A DNA stretch of 10,491 nt from an uncultured Tissierellia bacterium (GTDB taxonomy: Bacteria > Bacillota > Clostridia > Tissierellales > Peptoniphilaceae): positions 1-10,491 of the forward strand of contig CABTYV010000043.1 in assembly GCA_902489145.1 (NCBI GenBank). The letters run 5' to 3'. Numbering within the stretch: position 1 is the stretch's first letter; every line of letters starts with the position of its first letter. The position numbers were made by a program, and so were the translations under genes. Shown here piece after piece: positions 1 to 6,375 of this stretch. The notes beneath the pieces are model-generated. The model did no database searches, was not told the DNA's origin, and worked only from the letters and a program-made list of their open reading frames with translations.

Positions 1-110
1 CCTCCGCTTTAACTCAGACAGCAACGCTCCTGCGCTATACGCGTGCTTCTCTATTGGATACGGTCTCTGAAGGCTATATCCAGACCGCAATGGCCAAGGG
101 CATGACCCGC
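1..110 (+). repeat. Inverted copy of an internal permease-gene segment (contig-end foldback)
   Basis: These 110 bases are an exact reverse complement of 1763-1872. Read on the plus strand they encode the piece of the DppB-type permease from about Ala194 to Arg229, including part of its EAA coupling loop, with no start or end of its own. Identity stops sharply: base 110 pairs with 1763, but base 111 (t) does not match 1762. The two arms are about 1.65 kb apart. An exact inverted fragment of a neighbouring gene at the end of a sequence, cutting an otherwise intact gene, is the usual signature of a chimeric or foldback join. A real inverted duplication cannot be excluded from sequence alone. Confidence 0.93.
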
Positions 111-589
111 TGGGACAAGCCGCCGCTGAGCTCAAAGGGATAGCGCTCCATCAGCTCCAGGGGATCGGTGATATTCATAAGCGAAAGCACCTTCTGGATC
201 TGTTCCCCATAAGTGCTAGGATTTGGCCGATCATGAAGGATCAGCGCCTCACGGAGCTGGTCTCCCACCTTCATCACGGGATTGAGGGCACTCATGGGCT
301 CCTGGAAAATCATCGAAATTTTATCGCCCCGAATCTTACTCATGGCTTTCTCTGATAGGGCAAGCAGTTCCTGCCCCCGATAGCGGATGCTACCGTTGAC
401 CTCTGCCCCTGAGAGAAGGCCCATGATGCTTTTTACAGTGGCACTTTTCCCACTGCCCGACTCGCCAACTAGGGCTAAAATCTCTCCTGGTCTTAGATCA
501 AAGGAGAGATCGTGTACGGCCCGTACCTCCTGAAACAGGCTTCGGAAGGTGATGGTCAAATGGCTTACTTCCAAAATTTTTTCTTCCAT
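111..589 (-). CDS. Peptide/nickel ABC transporter ATPase, DppD/OppD type, truncated at 3' end
   Basis: Cytoplasmic ATP-hydrolysing subunit that would power the permease pair encoded just upstream. Visible motifs are the Walker A loop VGESGSGKS (residues 41-49), the Q loop around Gln96 (IFQEPMSALNP, typical of the DppD/OppD family) and the ABC signature LSGG (154-157). The gene stops there: Walker B, D loop, H loop and the C-terminal oligopeptide/nickel domain are missing. Complete members are about 320-340 residues; only about 160 are genuine here. The frame runs on through the inverted copy to a stop at 74-76, adding an artificial tail RVMPLAIAVWI. The start ATG at 587-589 has a strong site (AGGAGGG) overlapping the TAG stop of the preceding permease gene, so the two are probably translationally coupled. 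A partner DppF/OppF ATPase would be expected next but is not seen. Confidence 0.92.
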
Positions 590-597
590 ATGCCCTC

Positions 598-1476
598 CTA
601 CTGTACCTGTTTGCTTACATCCAGTGCATCACGTAAGCCATCTCCCACAAAGTTTACCGACAAAACAATCAAGATGACCGCTGATCCAGCCGGAATCCAC
701 ATCCACCATTTGGTGCTGAGTACGGACATATTTTGCGCTGCAACTAGCATATTGCCCCAGCTCGGGGTCGGGGGATTGACCCCCAGTCCCAAAAAACTGA
801 GGGTAGCTTCCATCAGGATTCCCTGGGCAATAGAAAGCGTAGAGGAGACCAAAATTGGCGATAGAATATTCGGCAATATATGGGCGCCAATGATTTCAAA
901 CGGGCCCAGTCCCATCGCCTGAGCGGCCAGAACGTAATCCTCCTGCTTGGCCACCAGAACTTCTCCGCGCACAATGCGAGCAATCACCGGCCACATCAAC
1001 ATTCCGATGATCAAAACCAGGTTGGTGACGCTACCCCCGATTACGGAAGCCAGGGCAATGGCTATTACAAAGAATGGGAAGCACATGATCACGTCGACGA
1101 TTCTCATGATGATCTTATCCACCCAACCACCAAAATAGCCTGCGATAACCCCGATACTGACCCCGATCAGCACCTGGAGCACCATCGACGCCACCCCAAC
1201 CGCAATGGAAATGCGTCCACCGTACAGCAAACGTGTAAAGATGTCCCTGCCTAGGTCGTCCGTCCCCAGAATATGGGCCCGATCTGGCCGGGCTCGTATC
1301 TGAAGGAGGTCGGTTGCATCCGGATCATATTGGCTAATCAAGGGGGCAAATAGTGAAAGCAAGACAAACAAAATTATGACCAAGCAGCCGATTAGCGCCA
1401 ATTTATTTTGTTTAAATTTTTTCCAGAAGATTTCCCAGTTGCTATAGTGGGCCTGGAAGGTATTGAATTTCTTCAT
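598..1476 (-). CDS. Peptide/nickel-type ABC transporter permease, DppC/OppC family
   Basis: Inner-membrane permease of about 292 residues, the usual length for DppC/OppC. A charged N-terminal tail (1-22) leads to a first membrane helix at about 26-48, then the OppC-type segment GTDDLGRDIFTRLLYGGR (71-88), then five further hydrophobic helices. The EAA coupling loop, which docks on the ATPase, is clear at about 181-203 (AAQAMGLGPFEIIGAHILPN). The C-terminus has the family motif VGDGLRDALD (277-286). The ATG lies one base after the stop of the upstream permease gene, and its ribosome site (GGAGG) is inside that gene's end, which indicates coupled translation. It should form a heterodimer with the 323-residue permease. 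The family is certain; the substrate (peptide, nickel chelate or other) cannot be told from the permease. Confidence 0.95.
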   Translation of the reverse strand: MKKFNTFQAHYSNWEIFWKKFKQNKLALIGCLVIILFVLLSLFAPLISQYDPDATDLLQIRARPDRAHILGTDDLGRDIFTRLLYGGRISIAVGVASMVLQVLIGVSIGVIAGYFGGWVDKIIMRIVDVIMCFPFFVIAIALASVIGGSVTNLVLIIGMLMWPVIARIVRGEVLVAKQEDYVLAAQAMGLGPFEIIGAHILPNILSPILVSSTLSIAQGILMEATLSFLGLGVNPPTPSWGNMLVAAQNMSVLSTKWWMWIPAGSAVILIVLSVNFVGDGLRDALDVSKQVQ

Positions 1477-1477
1477 C

Positions 1478-2449
1478 TTATGCCTCTGCCTCCAAACGAA
1501 TGCGCGGGTCGACCAGCATATATAAAATATCCGCTAGTAGGTTGCACAGGATGACAATGACCGCAATTAAAAGCGTGATGCCCATAATCAAGGGATAATC
1601 CTGCATCAAAATCGCCTGATAATTGAGCTGACCCAAACCGGGCCAAATAAAGACCGTCTCTACAATCAAGGCTCCGCTTAAAAGATCCGGAATTTTATTA
1701 CAGAGGACCGAGATAATGGATACACGGGCATTCATCATGCCGTGACGCTTGATCGCCTCTTTGCGGGTCATGCCCTTGGCCATTGCGGTCTGGATATAGC
1801 CTTCAGAGACCGTATCCAATAGAGAAGCACGCGTATAGCGCAGGAGCGTTGCTGTCTGAGTTAAAGCGGAGGCCGTCATCGGTAAAATCAGGTGGCGACC
1901 TATATCCAAAATACGAGCCAGGCCCGTATAATGCGTGCCCAGCGTCTCAATGCCGGAAAAGGGCAGAAGCTTGAGATCATAGCCAAAAATCTTGATCAAA
2001 AGTAAGCCGAAAAAAAAGACCGGAATCGAGATACAGATAAAAGACAGAAGGGTGATGAAGTAATCCCCTTTTTTATTGGGGTGAAGCGCAGAATAACTTC
2101 CTACAAAAAGGGCGAGAAACATACTGACGATAAAAGAAGAGCTGGCCAGGACCAGGGTATTGCTGAAGCGGTCGGCGATCAGCCCGGCAACGGGCGCATT
2201 ATACTGGATCGAATAGCCCAAATCAAAGGACAGGGTGCGGCCCAACCATTTTAGGTACTGGAGGGGTATGGGATCATAGTAGCCAATTTCTCTTAATTTC
2301 GCCTCCATAAAGGCCGGATCCGTATCGGCCTGCACCATGTGCAAAAAGGGATTGCCCGGCTGCATCCGAATGATACAAAAGATAATCAGGGTCACCCCGA
2401 GCAACATGATCAGGGCCAAACCCAAGCGTTTTAAAATATACTTAATCAT
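1478..2449 (-). CDS. Peptide/nickel-type ABC transporter permease, DppB/OppB family
   Basis: Inner-membrane permease of 323 residues, full length for DppB/OppB. It opens with MIKYILKRLGLALIMLLGV, a first membrane helix at about 8-28, followed by the family's MQPGNPF segment, an extracytoplasmic stretch (about 35-95) and five more helices. The EAA loop that contacts the ATPase lies at about 218-245 (AMAKGMTRKEAIKRHG), and the C-terminus has the typical LLADILYMLVDPRIR. The ATG at 2447-2449 follows AAGGAG at suitable spacing. It is separated from the binding-protein gene by 54 bases that hold a hairpin. Bases 1763-1872 of this gene are repeated, inverted, at the left end of the window. The gene itself reads through intact, so this copy is taken as the original. 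Confidence 0.95.
   Translation of the reverse strand: MIKYILKRLGLALIMLLGVTLIIFCIIRMQPGNPFLHMVQADTDPAFMEAKLREIGYYDPIPLQYLKWLGRTLSFDLGYSIQYNAPVAGLIADRFSNTLVLASSSFIVSMFLALFVGSYSALHPNKKGDYFITLLSFICISIPVFFFGLLLIKIFGYDLKLLPFSGIETLGTHYTGLARILDIGRHLILPMTASALTQTATLLRYTRASLLDTVSEGYIQTAMAKGMTRKEAIKRHGMMNARVSIISVLCNKIPDLLSGALIVETVFIWPGLGQLNYQAILMQDYPLIMGITLLIAVIVILCNLLADILYMLVDPRIRLEAEA
1763..1872 (-). repeat. Source arm of the 110-base inverted repeat, within the DppB-type permease gene
   Basis: This segment, encoding about Ala194-Arg229 of the permease in an uninterrupted frame, is the exact reverse complement of bases 1-110. The end at 1763 coincides with the sequence GCGGGTCATG (plus strand). Its antisense reading gives Arg-Val-Met, which is what normally follows the ABC signature (LSGG..QRVM) of DppD-type ATPases. 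That gives a short probable homology at which the join could have formed. Confidence 0.93.
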
Positions 2450-2466
2450 CTACCGCTCCTTAAAGA

Positions 2467-2492
2467 AATAGGGCTATGAAAATAGCCCTATT
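2467..2492 (-). terminator. Intercistronic hairpin between binding-protein and permease genes
   Basis: A perfect 10-base-pair stem (AATAGGGCTA / TAGCCCTATT) with a six-base loop lies in the 54-base gap after the solute-binding-protein stop. On the minus strand it is followed only by TTCTTTAAGG, a weak U-tract that merges into the ribosome site of the permease gene. Hairpins here in ABC operons commonly act as partial terminators or 3'-end stabilisers, so that more binding protein than membrane protein is made. The role is inferred; the hairpin itself is plain. Confidence 0.7.
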
Positions 2493-2503
2493 CCCTGGAA
2501 TGT

Positions 2504-4210
2504 TTATTTTTCGATGGTCCATTTCTCTGCATTATAGAAGATGTTGAAGGTCCCCGGATCAAAGTTTTTCAGTTTGGGGTTGCAGAGTATTTCGCGGTCT
2601 TGCACATACAGGAAGATCATGGGCGCATCCGCATTGATCTGTTTCGCCACTTCCAGATAGGCTGCTTTTCGCTGTGCCTGGTCCATGGTCGATACGCCTT
2701 TTTCAATCGCCTTATCCACTACATCGCTCTTATATGCACCAAAGTTGAAGCTGGGTACGCCCTTCTCATCAAAGGCAGATCTGGAATGCCACCAGAAGAA
2801 GGGGTTGGGGTCCTTGCCAAAGAAGCAGTTGAGCGCGTAGATCTCAAAGTTATGATTGTAGATACAATCTTCTGCTACCACTGCATCCTCTTCAATGGAT
2901 ACCTTGACATCGATGCCCACCTTTTTCAGACACTCCTTGGCAAAGAGAACGGCATGCTCTCTTGTTTTGGAGTCATTGGAGCAACGAAGGGTGAACTGAA
3001 GCTTCTTTCCATCTTTATTCTCACGGATGCCGTCTCCATCTGTATCCTTCCAACCGCTCGCCTCCAAAAGCTCCTCAGCCTTTGCCGGATTGTATGCATA
3101 GGGGTTTAAGGCATTGGCATCTGGGGCGGACCATGTGTTGGGAATAAAGGGCGCATCAATCAAGGAACCGCGACCCTCTACGATGTTATCCAGGATGCTT
3201 TTCCGGTCGATTGCATAAAGGAAGGCCTGTCTGAGGTTTTTATCTTGGAAAATCGGCATTCTGAGGTTGAAGGCGATGTACTGATACATATAATCTGCAA
3301 TCGAGTACTTCTGGAAGCCAGCTTTTTCGAGGCTCGCCACCTCATCCGACTTTAACTCTTTTACATCCACAATATCAATGTTGCCGCTGGAAAGCTCCGC
3401 TGAGATGGCATCCTGATTGACCACTTTGAGCACAAACGTATCAATCTTGGCACGTCCTTCGAAGAAATCATCATAAGCCTCCAGAGTGACTGACTCTCCA
3501 TCCTTGTAGGAAACCACCTGATACGGGCCACAACCCACCGGATTATTTAAGAGCTTGGTCTGATTTTTCCACTGTTCCTGAGGGGTTTTTTCCCAGATAT
3601 GCTTGGGAATGATCCCCATCACGCCAATGTCCGCCAGGAAGGGCGCATAGGTCTCATCCAACTCGATGGTTAACTCCTGACCATTCACCTTGATACCGCT
3701 GATGGTTTTGGCTTTTCCTTCGATATAATCTTTGGCGCCGACGATTCGCTCAATCTTGCTGGCATCATCGTCTGTCTTGCCCACGGCCTGAATACTAAAT
3801 ACAATATCGTCCATGGTAAGCGGCTCTCCATCCTGCCATTTGATATTGTCGTTGATCTGAAAACGAATGGTTTTTTGATCCTCCGAAATCTGGAAGTCCT
3901 TCGCAATATATCCTTCAAAGGAGCCGTCCGGTTTCATTTTCAGCAGGGAAGCATAGACTATACTGTCGATCAGCTTATCGCTGCCCAGATAGTCCAGCAG
4001 CGGATTAAAGGTGCCTCCGGGAGCGGTAGGCGTTCCATAAATAACAGAAGTCTTTCCTGTCTTTTCCTTCTGTTCGCCCGAGGATTGAGTCGTAGACTGG
4101 CTCTTCTGGCCTGCGGACGGCGTTTTGCTCCCCACCCCGCAGCTGGATAAAAGGCCCAGCGCCAGGAAAAGAGCGAGGAAGCGAATCCCCATCTTTTTCA
4201 TTTTATTCAT
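2504..4210 (-). CDS. Extracellular solute-binding lipoprotein, family 5 (peptide/nickel type)
   Basis: Secreted, lipid-anchored receptor that captures substrate and delivers it to the two permeases encoded next. The 568 residues begin with a lipoprotein signal: MNKMKKMGIR, a hydrophobic core, and the lipobox LSSC with the modified cysteine at 24. A Ser/Thr/Gln/Lys-rich linker (about 27-55) tethers the mature domain. Family landmarks are the early segment around WQDGEPLTMDDIVFS (125-139), NPVGCGPY (223-230), LRQAFLYAIDRKSI (326-339) and a calcium-loop-like DTDGDGIRENKD (389-400), common in this family. Beyond the lipobox cysteine it has six more (227, 410, 427, 449, 462, 543), many for an exported protein and suggestive of an anaerobe. 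The start is well supported by AAGGAGG six bases upstream of ATG. The ligand is not evident. Confidence 0.94.
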   Translation of the reverse strand: MNKMKKMGIRFLALFLALGLLSSCGVGSKTPSAGQKSQSTTQSSGEQKEKTGKTSVIYGTPTAPGGTFNPLLDYLGSDKLIDSIVYASLLKMKPDGSFEGYIAKDFQISEDQKTIRFQINDNIKWQDGEPLTMDDIVFSIQAVGKTDDDASKIERIVGAKDYIEGKAKTISGIKVNGQELTIELDETYAPFLADIGVMGIIPKHIWEKTPQEQWKNQTKLLNNPVGCGPYQVVSYKDGESVTLEAYDDFFEGRAKIDTFVLKVVNQDAISAELSSGNIDIVDVKELKSDEVASLEKAGFQKYSIADYMYQYIAFNLRMPIFQDKNLRQAFLYAIDRKSILDNIVEGRGSLIDAPFIPNTWSAPDANALNPYAYNPAKAEELLEASGWKDTDGDGIRENKDGKKLQFTLRCSNDSKTREHAVLFAKECLKKVGIDVKVSIEEDAVVAEDCIYNHNFEIYALNCFFGKDPNPFFWWHSRSAFDEKGVPSFNFGAYKSDVVDKAIEKGVSTMDQAQRKAAYLEVAKQINADAPMIFLYVQDREILCNPKLKNFDPGTFNIFYNAEKWTIEK

Positions 4211-4233
4211 TATTTCCTCCTTAAAATATTAAC

Positions 4234-4263
4234 GGAAGCGGCCCACCTTCGATGCGCCCTTCC
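4234..4263 (-). other. Imperfect hairpin between the DUF169 and binding-protein genes
   Basis: In the 63-base gap the minus strand can form an imperfect stem (GGAAG / CTTCC, then GGC / GCC across a one-base bulge). No good U-tract follows, so it is not a convincing terminator. It could mildly affect expression between the two genes or mean nothing. Confidence 0.25.
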
Positions 4264-4273
4264 AAAATTCCCG

Positions 4274-5098
4274 CTAGAAAAGTTCTTTTTTATACTCGTC
4301 CTCATCAAAGGGCAGAGACTGATAGTAATTGCCGTACATCCGACCCATCTCAACTTCAATACCAAGGGCTTCTCCGCTCTCCTGCTCGCGCGCCAGGAGG
4401 GCTTCCTTTCGCTTGTTTTCCATCGATGGATTGACCGTCTGAACTACGCCTTCTGTGACCGGGCCAAACATGCGAATCGGCATGCCCACACCAAGCTCTC
4501 CATCATCCGCTTTGGTATGAAGGCGCGCGCCAAGACAAAGCGCTGAAATATTTAAATCATTTTTAACGTAGGGTCTGGCGGCCAGGTCTGAACAAATCCC
4601 TTGATTGCCGATCATCCCGATATTTTTGGCCGTACCATAGTGATAGGTGTAGCCCTGCATGACCCGCATGCCCTGCCAGGCATTACAAAGGAAAAGGACA
4701 ACATCGGCCTCTTCCAAATCCTGCAAGGGCCCCACTACGATCCCATAAATCTTCTGGTCGATAAAACATAGCTCATTTTGGACCGCTCTGGCGGTTGCCA
4801 TATCTTCATAGAGCCGAAAAACATCGAACTGCTTGCCCGAACGAACATAGTTGGAAACGGGCTTCATCCCCAGCATTTCCGGCCCACCCTGGCAGGTGAA
4901 GCAATCTGCCTTGGCTTTTCGGGTCGTGCCTCCCATCGCAAGGGCCGTCAGCCCACAAAATGTATTGCGCTTCTCCAGCTCCGGAATGGAAAGGGCATCA
5001 TACTCGTCCTGAATAAAGATAAAACGGACGCCAACAATCTCTCGCTTGAGCCCTAAAGCCAGCTTGAGCTGGCTCACTTCTTTTGCTTTCATTTTCAC
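4274..5098 (-). CDS. DUF169 family protein, cysteine-rich, function unknown
   Basis: A soluble 274-residue protein with no signal peptide or membrane helix. It resembles the DUF169 (COG2043) family: an early LKREIVGVRFIF segment (17-28), a cysteine-bearing region with FCGLTALAMGG (47-57) and DCFTCQGG (65-72), a hydrophobic strand ADVVLFLCNAWQGMRVM (131-147), and a C-terminal ICSDLAARPY ... ISALCLGAR block (168-192). Seven cysteines (48, 66, 69, 111, 138, 169, 188) lie in or beside these blocks, which would suit metal, cofactor or redox chemistry, but no function is established for the family. The last 50 residues are charged and probably partly helical. GAGGTG lies just upstream of ATG; an alternative ATG is at codon 3. 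It is first in the operon with a family 5 binding protein and permeases, suggesting it handles the imported compound or senses it. That role is inference. Confidence 0.85.
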   Translation of the reverse strand: MKMKAKEVSQLKLALGLKREIVGVRFIFIQDEYDALSIPELEKRNTFCGLTALAMGGTTRKAKADCFTCQGGPEMLGMKPVSNYVRSGKQFDVFRLYEDMATARAVQNELCFIDQKIYGIVVGPLQDLEEADVVLFLCNAWQGMRVMQGYTYHYGTAKNIGMIGNQGICSDLAARPYVKNDLNISALCLGARLHTKADDGELGVGMPIRMFGPVTEGVVQTVNPSMENKRKEALLAREQESGEALGIEVEMGRMYGNYYQSLPFDEDEYKKELF

Positions 5099-5108
5099 CT
5101 CAAATCCG

Positions 5109-5126
5109 ACAATTTATTAGAATTGT
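5109..5126 (-). promoter_or_regulatory. Palindrome in the leader of the DUF169-transporter operon (possible operator)
   Basis: ACAATT, six spacer bases, AATTGT: an 18-base dyad lying between the predicted promoter and the ribosome site of the first gene. A position just downstream of the transcription start would suit a repressor site. The half-sites are short and AT-rich, so chance is possible, and no regulator gene is nearby in the window. Confidence 0.3.
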
Positions 5127-5144
5127 TAAACATATGATGGGATC

Positions 5145-5173
5145 AGTATACGCGATGTTTTTCACAAAGTCTA
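5145..5173 (-). promoter_or_regulatory. Predicted housekeeping promoter for the DUF169-ABC transporter operon
   Basis: On the minus strand TAGACT, a 17-base spacer and TATACT make a reasonable vegetative promoter (-10 five of six, -35 four of six). It sits about 47 bases upstream of the ATG at 5098 and just after the terminator of the preceding transcript, as expected for the start of a separate operon. Confidence 0.55.
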
Positions 5174-5209
5174 TCTACTAAAAAATTCATGTTTTTATGA
5201 AATTTTTGC

Positions 5210-5240
5210 AAAAAATGAGGCAGGATCAAACGATCCCGCC
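5210..5240 (-). terminator. Intrinsic terminator after msrAB
   Basis: The minus-strand RNA forms a nine-pair stem, GGCGGGAUC / GAUCCUGCC (one G-U pair), with a GUUU loop, followed by UCA and six U. It lies about 90 bases past the msrAB stop and before the promoter of the next operon, so it closes the rnr-smpB-msrAB transcript. The G-U pair and U-tract work only in the minus direction. Confidence 0.85.
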
Positions 5241-5328
5241 TTTAAAGAAAAAAAACAAACACGGCCCATAAGAAAGTTTAATCGTTACATTCTTTTGATA
5301 AATCTACCTAATGATATTCCGATGACCC

Positions 5329-6309
5329 TCATTCCTCTGTTACAAAGGGAATCCAACGACCATAGCCCTCCTCCTCCATCTTTGAAAGGGGAATGAAGCG
5401 CAGGGCCGAACCATCAATGCAATAGCGAAGTCCGCCTAAAGCACGGGGGCCGTCTTCAAACACGTGCCCAAGATGGGAGTTAGCTTGCCGGGAACGGACC
5501 TCTGTGCGTGCCCGAAAGAGGCGATGGTCCTCCTGATAGGAAAGCGCTGAACCATCGACTGGCTTGGAGAAGGAGGGCCATCCGCAGCCCCCATCAAATT
5601 TATTTCGTGAGGAAAAAAGGGGTTCCCCGGAAACAATATCCACATAAAGGCCGGGCTCGGTGAGCTGATCGTAAGGGTGGGAAAAAGGCGCATCCGTGCC
5701 CGCCTCCTGGGTAATATGGTAGGCCTCTTTGGAAAGCGTCCTTTTCAGGGTTTCGTCCGAAGGCTTTTCAAAATCAAGGCTCGTCGGGTCTAACGGCTGG
5801 TCAGCCAGGGCCAGGTTCACATGACAATAGCCGTTTGGATTTTTTTTCAGATAATCCTGATGAGCTTCCTCCCCCTCCACCCAATGAACCAGGGGTGCCA
5901 GCTCTACAGCAAGCTTTTTTGGTGCAAGCTGTTTTTTCATGAAGCGGAAATAGGCCTGAACACGTGCCAGACCAGCCTTCGGAAAATCTTCGTCATAAAA
6001 AACACCCGTCCGGTACTGTCGACCCTGGTCATTGCCCTGACGATTTACCGCACAAGGGTCTATCATGCGAAAATAATGGGCCAGCACCTCTTCTACTGAA
6101 AGCCGATTCTGATCGAAGCATAGGCGCAGAGTCTCCGCATGGTCGGTCTCTCTGGTTAAGTGATAGGAAGTGTTTTCCGTTTTGCCGTTGGCATAACCGA
6201 CCTGGGTATCGACCACCCCGGCAATCCTGGAGAAATAGCCCTCCACCCCCCAAAAACAGCCCCCCGCTAAATAGAGGGTCCAAAGATCCTGTAAGCCCTG
6301 GTCTGTCAT
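5329..6309 (-). CDS. msrAB: Bifunctional peptide methionine sulfoxide reductase MsrA/MsrB fusion
   Basis: Repairs oxidised methionine in proteins: the N-terminal MsrA domain reduces the S-sulfoxide and the C-terminal MsrB domain the R-sulfoxide, with electrons usually from thioredoxin. MsrA spans about 10-170: catalytic Cys18 in GGCFWG, GYANG (38-42), DHAET (56-60) and NRQGNDQGRQYRTGVFY (89-105); Cys162 in GYCHVN may be the resolving cysteine. A linker (about 170-190) leads to MsrB (about 185-312): SGEPLFSS, GCGWPSF with Cys242, RSRQANSHLGHVFEDGP (272-288) and catalytic Cys297 in RYCIDGSALRF. The CxxC zinc pairs of some MsrB proteins are absent, as is common in A-B fusions. No signal peptide, so cytoplasmic. 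AGGAAGGGGG precedes the ATG. It lies 65 bases after smpB on the same strand and probably shares its transcript. Confidence 0.96.
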   Translation of the reverse strand: MTDQGLQDLWTLYLAGGCFWGVEGYFSRIAGVVDTQVGYANGKTENTSYHLTRETDHAETLRLCFDQNRLSVEEVLAHYFRMIDPCAVNRQGNDQGRQYRTGVFYDEDFPKAGLARVQAYFRFMKKQLAPKKLAVELAPLVHWVEGEEAHQDYLKKNPNGYCHVNLALADQPLDPTSLDFEKPSDETLKRTLSKEAYHITQEAGTDAPFSHPYDQLTEPGLYVDIVSGEPLFSSRNKFDGGCGWPSFSKPVDGSALSYQEDHRLFRARTEVRSRQANSHLGHVFEDGPRALGGLRYCIDGSALRFIPLSKMEEEGYGRWIPFVTEE

Positions 6310-6349
6310 TCGTCCATCCCCCTTCCTAATCGATAGAAATCGGTAAAAG

Positions 6350-6375
6350 CTTCAAGGTATACCTTCAAGGTATAC
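6350..6375. repeat. Two tandem 13-base repeats forming a hairpin at the smpB stop codon
   Basis: CTTCAAGGTATAC occurs twice in direct succession (6350-6362 and 6363-6375). The repeats also create dyads: on the minus strand GTATACCT-TGA-AGGTATAC gives an eight-pair stem with a three-base loop at 6357-6375, beginning at the last base of the smpB TAG stop. The continuation CTTGAAGCTTTTACC has only four T, so this is at best a weak terminator or attenuator ahead of msrAB. Confidence 0.75.

Noticed and set aside
1..110. Possible terminal inverted repeat of a mobile element or an invertible switch
   Set aside because: The arms are internal coding sequence of one permease gene, with no transposase, recombinase or target-site duplication, and one arm breaks a gene. 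A chimeric join explains it more simply.
389..480. Short ATPase as a functional half-size protein
   Set aside because: It lacks Walker B and the H loop, and its end coincides with the inverted-copy junction, so the truncation is better treated as an artefact.
512..1254. Plus-strand open frames over the DppC-type permease and ATPase genes
   Set aside because: They are antisense to clear transporter genes, their products look like no known family, and they overlap one another.
5099..5328. Possible riboswitch or small RNA upstream of the DUF169 gene
   Set aside because: The leader after the predicted promoter is too short for known riboswitches (about 40 bases), and the strong hairpin at 5219-5240 is explained as the msrAB terminator.
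5099..6374. tmRNA (ssrA) gene next to smpB
   Set aside because: No Ala-tRNA-like ends or tag-peptide frame were seen; the stretch is filled by msrAB and its flanking signals.
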